In this document: positions 27,116 through 34,789 of the stretch, piece by piece
How the letters are laid out: every line of letters starts with the position of its first letter
How positions within the stretch are numbered: position 1 is the first letter of the stretch
NCBI RefSeq assembly: GCF_005160265.1
Contig: NZ_CP039865.1
Span: forward strand, 3,682,828-3,746,827
Length of the DNA stretch: 64,000 bases
Source: Phreatobacter aquaticus
GTDB lineage: Bacteria; Pseudomonadota; Alphaproteobacteria; Rhizobiales; Phreatobacteraceae
Direction of reading: 5' to 3'
The notes under the pieces: generated by a model
Database searches by the model: none
What the model saw: only the letters and a program-made list of their open reading frames with translations
Told to the model about the DNA's origin: nothing
Position numbers and translations under genes: made by a program

Positions 27116-28369
27116 ATGGAAAAAGGCATGGCGAAGCTCTCGGCGCGCAAGGTCGCGTCGGCCGGGAAGGGGGAGCATGCGGATGGCGGCGGGCTGGTCC
27201 TGCAGGTCACCGGGACGGGCCATAAGTCATGGCAATTCGTGTTCAAGAGGGGCGCGCGCGGTGAGGCGAAGCGGGTGCGCCTGTCCCTCGGCTTGCTCGC
27301 TGACATGACCTTGGCCGACGCGCGCGCCAAGGCTTCCGAGCTTCGCGCCGAGCTTGCAGCCGGCCGCGATCCCGGCTTGCTCTTGGCCCCGGCTCCTAGA
27401 GCAGCATCACCTACCACGTCACCGGAACAAGGCCCGGACACGTTCGGCCATTGGGCGGAACTCAAGATTGCCGCGATGGCTGATGAGCTTCGAAACCGGA
27501 AGCACCATGACCAATGGAAGATGACGCTTCGGACCTATGCGGGCGATCTGTTCCCCAAGCCGCTGGCTTCGATCACACGCGGCGACGTGGTCGAGGTCAT
27601 CAAGCCCCGCTGGTTGACCACGCCAGAGACGATCCAACGAACGCTTGGCCGTATCGCTGCGGTCTTCGACTATGCGGCTGCCCATGACGCCTATGACGGG
27701 GGCAATCCGGCGCGGTGGGATGCCGCAATGAAGCTGAGGCTCGGTCCACGGCTCAAGCTCTCCCGCGGACATATGGAGGCCATGCCATATGGGGACGTCC
27801 CGGCGTTCATGGTCAGGCTAGCGCAGGTCAAGGGGACCGGCGCGCAGGCGCTGGCCCTTGTGGTGCTCACCGGGGCGCGATCTGGCGAAGTCCGACTCGC
27901 GACGTGGGGTGAGATTGATCCCGAGGCGGCAGTGTGGAGCGTCCCGGCGGAGCGCATGAAGGCCAAGAAGCCGCACAAGGTTCCGTTGTCACCGGCAGCG
28001 CTGGCGATCCTCGGCGAGCCCGGCGAGCCCGATGACTATGTATTCCACGGCAGGAAGCACGGCCGGCCGCTGTCCGACATGACGCTGTCGAAGCTGCTGC
28101 ACTCGCTCGATGACGGCGGGTATGTGCCGCACGGCTTCCGCACTTCGTTCCGCATGTGGGCACAGGACAACGGCATCCCCTATGAGGTCGCCGAGCGCTG
28201 TCTTTCGCACGAGGTCGGAAACAAGGTGTCGCGCGCATATGCCCGGTCGGACATTCTAGAGGTGCGCAGGCCGATTATGGCCGATTGGGCGGCGCACGTG
28301 ATGTCTGCGTTTGGGCAGGAACCGGCGGGCATGGTGACGGACGAACACGGGTTCATCGTGGCGGCGTGA
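27116..28369 (+). CDS. int: Tyrosine-type site-specific integrase (DUF4102/P4-like)
   Basis: 417 residues from ATG; a second Met lies four codons on. The N-terminal DUF4102 arm-DNA-binding domain has MAKLSARKVASAG...DGGGLVLQVTGTGHKSWQFVFKRG, followed by a core-binding domain and the catalytic domain. The catalytic set is visible: Arg in LTGARSGEVRLATW (about residue 254), HGFR (His and Arg, about 338-341), a second His in CLSHEVGNKVSRAYAR and the nucleophile Tyr in SRAYAR (about 373). The gene adjoins the left att site and points into the element. Family members integrate at tRNA genes, as seen here. Confidence 0.93.
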   Translation: MEKGMAKLSARKVASAGKGEHADGGGLVLQVTGTGHKSWQFVFKRGARGEAKRVRLSLGLLADMTLADARAKASELRAELAAGRDPGLLLAPAPRAASPTTSPEQGPDTFGHWAELKIAAMADELRNRKHHDQWKMTLRTYAGDLFPKPLASITRGDVVEVIKPRWLTTPETIQRTLGRIAAVFDYAAAHDAYDGGNPARWDAAMKLRLGPRLKLSRGHMEAMPYGDVPAFMVRLAQVKGTGAQALALVVLTGARSGEVRLATWGEIDPEAAVWSVPAERMKAKKPHKVPLSPAALAILGEPGEPDDYVFHGRKHGRPLSDMTLSKLLHSLDDGGYVPHGFRTSFRMWAQDNGIPYEVAERCLSHEVGNKVSRAYARSDILEVRRPIMADWAAHVMSAFGQEPAGMVTDEHGFIVAA

Positions 28370-28610
28370 GGCCCGGCGCGTCATGGTGCTCGATTGGACG
28401 GCGTATGTTTTAAGATAGCAAACCCCTTAGCCGCATTGACCCATAATTGAAGCTAAGCGCGTCCCCCCTCGCAACTGCGAGCAAATCTGTCTGCCGTTGG
28501 CCAGCCAAATCCGCTTCCGAGCGCCGGGGGATATCTGGTCATTTTGGATGCGGGTCCCAATTCTGTCTGTTAAATTTCGACTCTGTCGATTGTGACTGGT
28601 CGGGGAACGC

Positions 28611-29372
28611 ATGCACATCCTGTTTACTGATGAGTCAGGAACTCCGCCGAAGCGCAACGCGGTCAAAGGCCCCCGCTACTTCACTATTGCCGGCGTTGCC
28701 ATTCCAATTGAACTATGGCGACAGGTCAACGATGCGTTCTGCGCACTGAAGGACGACCCCCGTTATCAAATCGTCGGCGAGGTCAAGTGGAAGCATTTTG
28801 GCGAGCGTAGACCGGGCGTCACCAACAACGTCACGCACCTATCTATGGATGAACGCATCTCGTTTCGGCGAGAACTATTTGATATCATTACGAAACGGGA
28901 ACGCATCAAGATAATCAGTTGCGTTTGCTCGGCCGCTGCTGCCTATGAAACGTCGTATATTAAAGACGAAAACGATCTATATGAATATACTTACAAGCCC
29001 GTTTCAGAGAGATTCCAATATTATCTACAGGACATCAGCACACCCGAGCATATCCAGTATGGTCTCATCGTCTGCGACCACAGAGATCGGCACCAAGACG
29101 ACCGACTTCGGCGGAGACATCAATCATTTGTCAATTCGACATATAAGAATTTCTCGAACTATAATAATCTTGTTGAAGGACTATTCTTGACCCAAAGCGA
29201 CAAGAGCGTCGGCGTACAGCTCGCCGATATGGTAGCCGGCGCGATTGGGCGCTATTTTAACAGCGACGACAAGCATTTCGCATTGCAGCTTAAGCCCTCA
29301 TTTCGTAGCGGCCCCGGCAAGAAGGTGCTCGGATATGGCATCGTGAAATTCCCAAAGGCCGGTTGGCGGTAA
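28611..29372 (+). CDS. DUF3800 domain protein
   Basis: 253 residues. The DUF3800 pattern is visible: an acidic N-terminal strand ILFTDESGTPP followed by RYFTIAGVAI, and a C-terminal VGVQLADMVAGAIGRYF with conserved Asp. The fold is thought to be RNase H-like with the acidic residues at the active site, and members often occur on mobile elements and among defence genes; no function is proven for this one. The gene is visibly richer in A/T than its neighbours, suggesting separate acquisition. The start follows GGGGAACGC. Possible roles are a cargo nuclease or an anti-phage/anti-helper gene. Confidence 0.8.
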   Translation: MHILFTDESGTPPKRNAVKGPRYFTIAGVAIPIELWRQVNDAFCALKDDPRYQIVGEVKWKHFGERRPGVTNNVTHLSMDERISFRRELFDIITKRERIKIISCVCSAAAAYETSYIKDENDLYEYTYKPVSERFQYYLQDISTPEHIQYGLIVCDHRDRHQDDRLRRRHQSFVNSTYKNFSNYNNLVEGLFLTQSDKSVGVQLADMVAGAIGRYFNSDDKHFALQLKPSFRSGPGKKVLGYGIVKFPKAGWR

Positions 29373-29591
29373 TCACACTTCTGGTGCGGCGGGACCTTCG
29401 TTGGCAGGCCGAACATGCGGCCGAATCCACACGTCCCGCGAGCCGCACCGCGAGCACCGAAGCCTATGACGGTAACGTAGGTCTTCTAGCTCGGCGAGGA
29501 TCGGCACCCGCATGGCTTGCCATGACAGCCAAGCCCGATGCCGGCAGCGCTGGCACGAGCACCACGCGCCGGGCACGCCTTGGTGTGCCAT
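29373..29591 (-). CDS. Small zinc-ribbon protein, unknown function
   Basis: 72 residues from MAHQGVPG; an upstream frame continues to 29675 with poor start signals. Two Cys pairs, WCSCQRCRHRAW and RCSRCGSRDVWIRPH, can hold one zinc, with a helix between them (ILAELEDLRYRH). Similar short proteins ending CSRCGSRDVxxRP are common in alphaproteobacteria and their phages, without known function. It is convergent with the DUF3800 gene, ending on the next base. Confidence 0.6.
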   Translation of the reverse strand: MAHQGVPGAWCSCQRCRHRAWLSWQAMRVPILAELEDLRYRHRLRCSRCGSRDVWIRPHVRPANEGPAAPEV

Positions 29592-29787
29592 CTGCAAAAC
29601 CGTGATCCGCCGCCGAGTCCCCATGCGGGGATGTTCGCATTTTGTTCTCACCGGAGGAAGCCGCTTCCAAGACAAGCGGGGATGCTTGCCGCCCTAACGG
29701 TCACCGGACCCTCGCGCATGCGCGCGCGCGAAACCACGTCAGCTCCCATCGTCGGCCGGGCTCAACTCGTGGCCGCAAGGAAGCAAC

Positions 29788-32691
29788 ATGGCCACGCTTA
29801 GCACCATCATCTCCGTATCAGCCCAAGACCAAGCGTCAGGCGTCCTCAATACCCTTGCCTCGAATATCCAGCGGCTCGCTGGCCAGACGGCAAGCGCTAC
29901 CGCGTCCATGGCGCGCAACGTCGCGACCGTCGCGGCAGTGCAGGCAAGCCAAGCTGCGCAGGCAGTCGCGGCCCCGATCCAGAACGCAGCCCGATCCATG
30001 CTCAATGGTGAGGTCACGTGGCAGCGCGCCGCGAACCGCTATGCGATGGCCACGGAAAACTTGCGCGAGGCCGAAGCCCGGTCATGGGGCGCAACCGATC
30101 GGCAGATTGAAGCCCGGCGCGAACAGATGGTCGGTGCGAACATGCGCCGTCACCGGGAAGCCTTGGCGCTGGCGCATCAGGTCGCGCGTGAGTCCGGCAT
30201 TTCGGCAGGCCAAGTCCTGAACGGCATGGCCGATCTGGCGTTCGCAGGTATGCGGGATCACGTCGTGCGAGCGCTCATGCCGGGCATCGCCAAGTATGCC
30301 TTGGCCGGTGACACGGACTTGCAGACGGCAGCGACTGCCACGCGGCAGAGCGTCATGGCCATCGGCGGCGAAGACGCCTTGAACAATGCGCAGCGCGCCA
30401 CGGAAATTGCGCGCCGGGCGAACACTCAGACGGCAGCCGCAGCCAACGCTACCGCCGCGAAGGTGCAGGACATCGAAATGGCGATGCGGTCGGGCGGTAA
30501 TGCCTACGTCGCGAACGCTCGCCGTGCTGCCATCGCCGATGCCGATCAGCGCGGGCTGTCCGGTGCTGAACGTCAGCGGATCATTGACGAGGCGGTCTTT
30601 AAGGCCCGGCGCGAGGCTGTCGCCGATGCAGGCCAGTTGATCGACCGTGGCTTTGAGCCGGGTCAGGCCGGCCGCGCGGTCGGTGCCATGACCAATCGTC
30701 TGTCAGCGATGACACCGCAGGGTCGCCGTGCGGCGCTCGATGCCGGCGTCAATCCGCTCGATTACATGACGCTCCCGCCGAACGTCGGCCAGAAGATCAT
30801 GGAGTCGGTCGTCCGCTCTTTGCCGCAGCTTCCCGAGGCCACGCGGCGCGCGGCCGAAGCGGTCTGGAATGACACGACCAAGTCCGTTCGTCAGCGGTAC
30901 GATGAGGCCAACGCCATCATTGCGCAGCGCGGCGGCGCTGGCGGGACGGCAATGACCGTGCGCGATAGCTTGAAGGCGCAGCGGCTCGCGCAAGAGGCAG
31001 TCGAGAATAACGCGGTCTCGGTCGATATCCGCCGGATGTACAACGAATTGAAGGCGCGTGGCATGAACGAGGCCACTATGCGCCGCGTGTTCGGTGCGCA
31101 CTATTCCCCCGAGATTGCCGAGCTTGATCCGGCGCGAAGCGCTGCAATCGCCAAGCAGATTGAGGGCGCGGAAAACAACCCGCTCTATCTGGAGTCGCTG
31201 TCGAACATCATGAAGACCGGGCTTCCCGCTGCGGTTCATGCCCTGTCAGCGGTCTTTGACGAGTTCCAAAAGAAGCTGTTCGAGACGTTCGGCCCCGAGG
31301 TCATCGCCGGCATCAGCAAGTTGCGCGAAATGCTGACTTCGGTGACGGATGCGATCAGCGCGAAGGACGGAAACGGGGATTTCATCTCTCCCGGCCTGCG
31401 GGAGGTCGTGAAGTGGGCATCGCTGGCAGCGGCCGGGCTTGCCGTGGTCGCTCCTATCATTGCCGGCATTGCCCTTGCGGCTTTGGGCTTGAAGGTGGTG
31501 TGGGGCGGCTTGATGGCCATCGCAGCCGGGGCGCTGGCGGTGGTCAAGTTCGGCGCTGCCATCGTCGGGGCGTTGATGTCGATCCCGGTTGCTATCGGCG
31601 CGGTCGTCGCGGCTGCGGCCGGCCTCGCGATCTTCAATGACCTTGGCGGGTCGCTCGCTCCGTTCATGGCCGCTATCGAGGCTGCCAAGGCCGCATGGGC
31701 GTCTCTGGTCGAGGCCGGCAAGGCGGCGCTGTCCGGTGACTGGTCAAAGGCCGGGGAACTGGCCATGAGCGCGCTGCGGTCGATTGGGTCGGGTCTGTGG
31801 TCCCTCGGCGAAAGCCTTGGCCGTGCGGCGCTCGGCGCTGTGCAGGCTGCAGGTCCGGCAATCTCGTCATGGGCGTCCGAGGTCTGGCAGTCCATGAAGC
31901 AGCTCGGCAAGAACATGGAGGCTGATTTCGACGCGGCGGTCATGCGCTTCGGCGAGTCCGTGCGGTCTGGCGTCGGTGCCACGGTCGAATGGCTGACAGG
32001 GGCTTGGGATAGCGCGGTGGCGTCGGTCTCTGCCAAGTTCACGGCTCTCGGCGATGCCATCAAGTCGGCGATCCAAGGGGCTCTCGATACCGTCACCGGG
32101 ACCTTTGACCGGTTCATGGCCCGCATTGACGGTTGGATTGCGAGCCTGCGCTCGCGCCTGCCTTCCTTCCTCGGTGGCACGCCTGCGGAGCCGGCAACGC
32201 CTGCGGTGCCGAGCGTGCCGCAGTTGCAGGGTCCGGCCGGTGCTGATTGGACGGAGCCTTTCAAGCGCATGGGCGGGGCTGCTTCCGAGGCCGAACGGCA
32301 GGTGACGCCTGTCAGCACGGCCATCCGTGATGTCGGCACCAACGCAGGTTCGGCTGCAGGCCAGCTTGACGCAGTGCGAAATGCACTTTCTGCCATCGCC
32401 CGCATGCCGGTCCCTGCCATGCCGTCTATGCCGGCAGCCCCGTCGCCTGCCGCTCCCGCGGTCCCGGCCGTCCAGCCCGTCAATGCCGGCCAGTCCGCAT
32501 CGGTGCAGGGCTTTAGGTCTTTCCAAGAGGCGGGCGTAGAGCCGCGCGCGCAGCGTGTCGAGATTGGTTCGGGCTCGATTGACGTGAGGGTCAGGGCGGA
32601 GCGTGGCAGCGAGGCGTTTACCTCCGCGCAGACGTCCGGCCGGATCGCAGCCAAGCTTGATGCCGGGGTCAACGATAGCGCTTGGATTTAA
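29788..32691 (+). CDS. Phage tail tape-measure protein
   Basis: 967 residues, by far the largest protein of the element. The N-terminus (STIISVSAQDQASGVLNTLASNIQRLAGQ) matches the usual beginning of tail tape-measure proteins. Long Ala-rich helical stretches follow, with a hydrophobic block of 2-3 membrane-like helices at about residues 538-617, which in tape-measure proteins helps open the inner membrane during DNA entry. An Ala/Pro-rich region comes near the C-terminus. The start follows AAGGAAGCAAC. No other tail gene (tube, terminator, chaperone, baseplate) is nearby. It could set tail length on helper-phage particles, be a prophage remnant, or be a large effector of similar build. It is intact and in frame throughout. 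Confidence 0.75.
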   Translation: MATLSTIISVSAQDQASGVLNTLASNIQRLAGQTASATASMARNVATVAAVQASQAAQAVAAPIQNAARSMLNGEVTWQRAANRYAMATENLREAEARSWGATDRQIEARREQMVGANMRRHREALALAHQVARESGISAGQVLNGMADLAFAGMRDHVVRALMPGIAKYALAGDTDLQTAATATRQSVMAIGGEDALNNAQRATEIARRANTQTAAAANATAAKVQDIEMAMRSGGNAYVANARRAAIADADQRGLSGAERQRIIDEAVFKARREAVADAGQLIDRGFEPGQAGRAVGAMTNRLSAMTPQGRRAALDAGVNPLDYMTLPPNVGQKIMESVVRSLPQLPEATRRAAEAVWNDTTKSVRQRYDEANAIIAQRGGAGGTAMTVRDSLKAQRLAQEAVENNAVSVDIRRMYNELKARGMNEATMRRVFGAHYSPEIAELDPARSAAIAKQIEGAENNPLYLESLSNIMKTGLPAAVHALSAVFDEFQKKLFETFGPEVIAGISKLREMLTSVTDAISAKDGNGDFISPGLREVVKWASLAAAGLAVVAPIIAGIALAALGLKVVWGGLMAIAAGALAVVKFGAAIVGALMSIPVAIGAVVAAAAGLAIFNDLGGSLAPFMAAIEAAKAAWASLVEAGKAALSGDWSKAGELAMSALRSIGSGLWSLGESLGRAALGAVQAAGPAISSWASEVWQSMKQLGKNMEADFDAAVMRFGESVRSGVGATVEWLTGAWDSAVASVSAKFTALGDAIKSAIQGALDTVTGTFDRFMARIDGWIASLRSRLPSFLGGTPAEPATPAVPSVPQLQGPAGADWTEPFKRMGGAASEAERQVTPVSTAIRDVGTNAGSAAGQLDAVRNALSAIARMPVPAMPSMPAAPSPAAPAVPAVQPVNAGQSASVQGFRSFQEAGVEPRAQRVEIGSGSIDVRVRAERGSEAFTSAQTSGRIAAKLDAGVNDSAWI

Positions 32692-32703
32692 GCGAACAGC
32701 GAG

Positions 32704-32729
32704 CGCTTAGGCAGGCCATGTCCTAAGCG
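32704..32729. terminator. Hairpin after the tape-measure gene
   Basis: Perfect 8-bp inverted repeat CGCTTAGG / CCTAAGCG with a 10-base loop, 12 bp after the tape-measure stop. No T-run follows, so a Rho-independent terminator is possible but not clear. Confidence 0.4.
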
Positions 32730-32733
32730 TTCT

Positions 32734-32771
32734 AGCGGTCGGTGACGGATTGAGCCCTGTCACCGGCCGCT
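32734..32771. repeat. Long inverted repeat upstream of terS
   Basis: 13-bp arms AGCGGTCGGTGAC and GTCACCGGCCGCT with one G-U type mismatch and a 12-base loop, immediately after the preceding hairpin and about 185 bp before the small terminase gene. It could be a second terminator hairpin or a structured leader. Packaging (pac/cos) sites often lie near terS, but nothing here proves one. Confidence 0.45.
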
Positions 32772-32955
32772 CAATTCCAAGCCCGGCGGGGCCATGTCCA
32801 TCCGGTGCTATGACCATAATACAATTCACGGGTCCCTCCTACCGCAAAAAGAGCCTGCGGAGCGCGCAGCCCCCTTCCTATGTGGAGGATAAGGCCATTT
32901 TTAGACTCCTAAATGCCGATTTTGGCCCCGAAAACCGTAATACAAAGTGGGAAAA

Positions 32956-33441
32956 ATGACCGATTTTCTGACGCGGAAGGCACTGTCGAAGGCCCTCGGA
33001 ATCTCCGAGCGGCGGATTTCTCAGTATGTCGAGGAAGGCCGATTGAGCCGGACGGCCGAAGGGCTCTATTCGCTCGCCGAGGCGCGGGAGCTTCGCGCAA
33101 CCGGCGTTGATCACGAGCGGAACAGGGGCGGGGGAGCGCGCACCGGGCGTCCGGTGACTGCCAACCCGGCAACCGGCGTTGCGACCAAGGCGAAGCTGCA
33201 CGAGCTGGCCTATCGGGCGAAGTCGAGGGAGCTGGCCTATAAGAACGAGGCCAGTGACCTAGTGGAAGCGGCTGCGGTGACGGAAACCTGCGAGGCCATG
33301 GCCGGCGTGATCACTGCCAAGCTGGACTCGTGGAATCCCGCGTTCCTAGAACACCTGAACGAGCGCGGGCTCGCGGTCTTCCGGGCTCTGATTGACGAGC
33401 TGCGTGACGAGACGGTCGAGGCTTTGCGCAAGGTCGCCTAG
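32956..33441 (+). CDS. terS: Nu1-like phage small terminase
   Basis: 161 residues. The N-terminal winged-helix/HTH (FLTRKALSKALGISERRISQYVEEGRLSR) resembles the DNA-binding domain of lambda Nu1. A flexible, Gly/Arg-rich linker follows. The C-terminal helices (TKAKLHELAYRAKSRELAYKNEASDLVEAAAV...VITAKLDSWNPAFLEHL) have the order and spacing of Nu1-type oligomerisation helices with the typical L-V-E-A-A-V turn. A small terminase recognises the DNA to be packaged and hands it to the large subunit; no large subunit is present, so it would have to use one from a helper phage. A GTG three codons upstream is possible. A plain HTH regulator is the alternative. Confidence 0.6.
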   Translation: MTDFLTRKALSKALGISERRISQYVEEGRLSRTAEGLYSLAEARELRATGVDHERNRGGGARTGRPVTANPATGVATKAKLHELAYRAKSRELAYKNEASDLVEAAAVTETCEAMAGVITAKLDSWNPAFLEHLNERGLAVFRALIDELRDETVEALRKVA

Positions 33442-33726
33442 AACCGGCTTCGCGCTCGCCTGTGCAAGCTCGCTGGCAGCGCAGCGCCAACGCTCGCCGG
33501 TATCGCTCCGCAAGTCATAGACGCTGATCGTCAGGCCGGGCTCGGCTTGCGAGTGCCAATCCCATCGCTCGGCGACGGTCCAGCGATGCCCCCGGCCCGT
33601 CAACTCGTCACCGACTTCGAGCTTGGGGAAGGGCAGGCGCTTGGCCGGCCGGATTTCGTTGCGGTCGAAAGCCTCCCGCGGCTGCGGATCGGTGGCGAAC
33701 AGGGGCGGCAGGGTGTTGCGTGTCAT
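33346..33726 (-). CDS. Hypothetical protein overlapping the terS 3' end
   Basis: 126 residues from MTRNTLPPL (ATG three codons upstream also possible). The middle is beta-rich with a compact domain (LEVGDELTGRGHRWTVAERWDWHSQAEPGLTISVYDLRSDTGERWRCAASEL); the tail is helical. The last 96 bp lie opposite the 3' end of terS, a tail-to-tail overlap. Amino-acid composition is protein-like, but no family was recognised, and the overlap lowers confidence. Confidence 0.45.
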   Translation of the reverse strand: MTRNTLPPLFATDPQPREAFDRNEIRPAKRLPFPKLEVGDELTGRGHRWTVAERWDWHSQAEPGLTISVYDLRSDTGERWRCAASELAQASAKPVLGDLAQSLDRLVTQLVNQSPEDREPALVQVF

Positions 33727-33776
33727 CGGCCCCATGTGCGGTGCGCCGGCCGATCCGCAAGCCGCGCATAGCAGAT

Positions 33777-33809
33777 ATTCCTAGTTGTTACGTCCACAGT
33801 CCTAGGAAT
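33777..33809. repeat. Inverted repeat ATTCCTAG/CTAGGAAT
   Basis: Perfect 8-bp arms at 33777-33784 and 33802-33809, with 17 bases between, about 50 bp upstream of the minus-strand unknown gene ending at 33346. The place and form suit an operator. A related CTAGG-CAT-CCTAG palindrome lies at 34433-34445. Confidence 0.4.
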
Positions 33810-33927
33810 GTGTGCCAATCGGCCGGCACGCGCGGCGGGTCGAGCCCGATGACTTGAATAGGCCCGCAATCGGCCGGAAACGGGGGTAGGAGCGGCGCGG
33901 GCGGGGTCTCGGCTAGGTCTTTGGCTG

Positions 33928-34326
33928 TCAGTCGTCGGCAGGGACACGCTGCGGCGAAACGGCTCCGGTCAGAAATGCGCGAAATTCCTTCCCGTCGTCA
34001 TAGCGGTCGATCCCCTGCATTTCGTCCAGAGACGAGCGCTTCGGGGTGTGCTCCCAACGAATGTCGCACCAATTGCCGCGCTGCGTGCCAGCGGCGCTAT
34101 GGGATGCCCACAGGCCATCGCGCCCGCGCCGGTAGACGACATCAGGCTTCTCGCCTCGGAACGTAGCGACTTCGATCACGTCAGGATCGACCCGGCGGAA
34201 ATAGTTGATGGCGCCGGACATGTCAGTGCTGCCGAACTCGTCCAGCACCACACGGCCAGCGCGCGCGCGGAAGTCGTAGGTCAGCGAAACAACGTTGCAC
34301 ATAAGTTCCATGCTGTAAGTGGTCAT
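33928..34326 (-). CDS. Hypothetical protein
   Basis: 132 residues. The start at MTTYSMELMCNVVSLTYDF is supported by a GGGGGA ribosome-binding site six bases upstream. Content is soluble and mixed alpha/beta (GRVVLDEFGSTDMSGAINYFRRVDPDVIEVATFRGEKPDVVYRRGRDGLW), with an acidic end. No family or motif was recognised. It is the first minus-strand gene left of the AT-rich repeat region. Confidence 0.65.
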   Translation of the reverse strand: MTTYSMELMCNVVSLTYDFRARAGRVVLDEFGSTDMSGAINYFRRVDPDVIEVATFRGEKPDVVYRRGRDGLWASHSAAGTQRGNWCDIRWEHTPKRSSLDEMQGIDRYDDGKEFRAFLTGAVSPQRVPADD

Positions 34327-34789
34327 TGATATCCCCCGATAGATGATAATCGAAAGTCGCCTGCAACTGAGGCAGAAGGGCGGCATGCCCACACTTGGAG
34401 TCCGGTGACTGTGGGAAGGCGCGGCTCCGATACTAGGCATCCTAGACGGTCGTCTCGGCGCGGGGCAGGAAGTTTAGCCCCCTATATATAGGACACCCCC
34501 CTTAAACAGCATGATCCTTGAAATAATGTTGCGCAGAACACCAACTTAGAGAGGGGGGTATAGAACTAACCGATATAACCGAAGATACTATATAACCCTT
34601 TATAAAAACTAGGTTTTCAAGGGGTCTGTTTGTTCGCGGATTGGGTCGGATGAACCCGAAGGAAGCCCTTCCGACAAATCCCCCTTCTGTCGGGGTTACG
34701 TCCCCCCCTTTTCAGGGGTTACTTCGGGCACAAAAAAGGCCCCGCCAGAACGAGCCGGCAGGGCCATCAACACGTCATAGGATTGGGTC
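34327..34789. other. AT-rich, repeat-bearing non-coding region (candidate replication origin)
   Basis: 463 bp without a gene between the unknown minus-strand gene and the helicase-like gene. The stretch 34480-34620 is strikingly A/T-rich for this genome. Short repeats are visible: ATATAACC at 34573-34580 and 34590-34597 (17 bp apart), GGGGTTAC at 34692-34699 and 34715-34722, an inverted pair CCGACA/TGTCGG at 34671-34676 and 34688-34693, and CTAGGcatCCTAG at 34433-34445. Such a mix next to a replication-protein gene suits an origin or a control region. The right end is the terminator of the helicase gene. Confidence 0.45.
34732..34765 (-). terminator. Rho-independent terminator of the DUF3987 gene
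   Basis: Read on the minus strand: GGCCCTGCC, a 10-base loop, GGCGGGGCC, then six T. The 9-bp stem has a single G-U pair. It lies 25 bp after the stop of the DUF3987 gene. Confidence 0.85.

Noticed and set aside
32750-32959. 69-residue frame between the tape-measure gene and terS
   Set aside because: Starts inside the long inverted repeat, has no family resemblance and ends over the terS start; probably non-coding.
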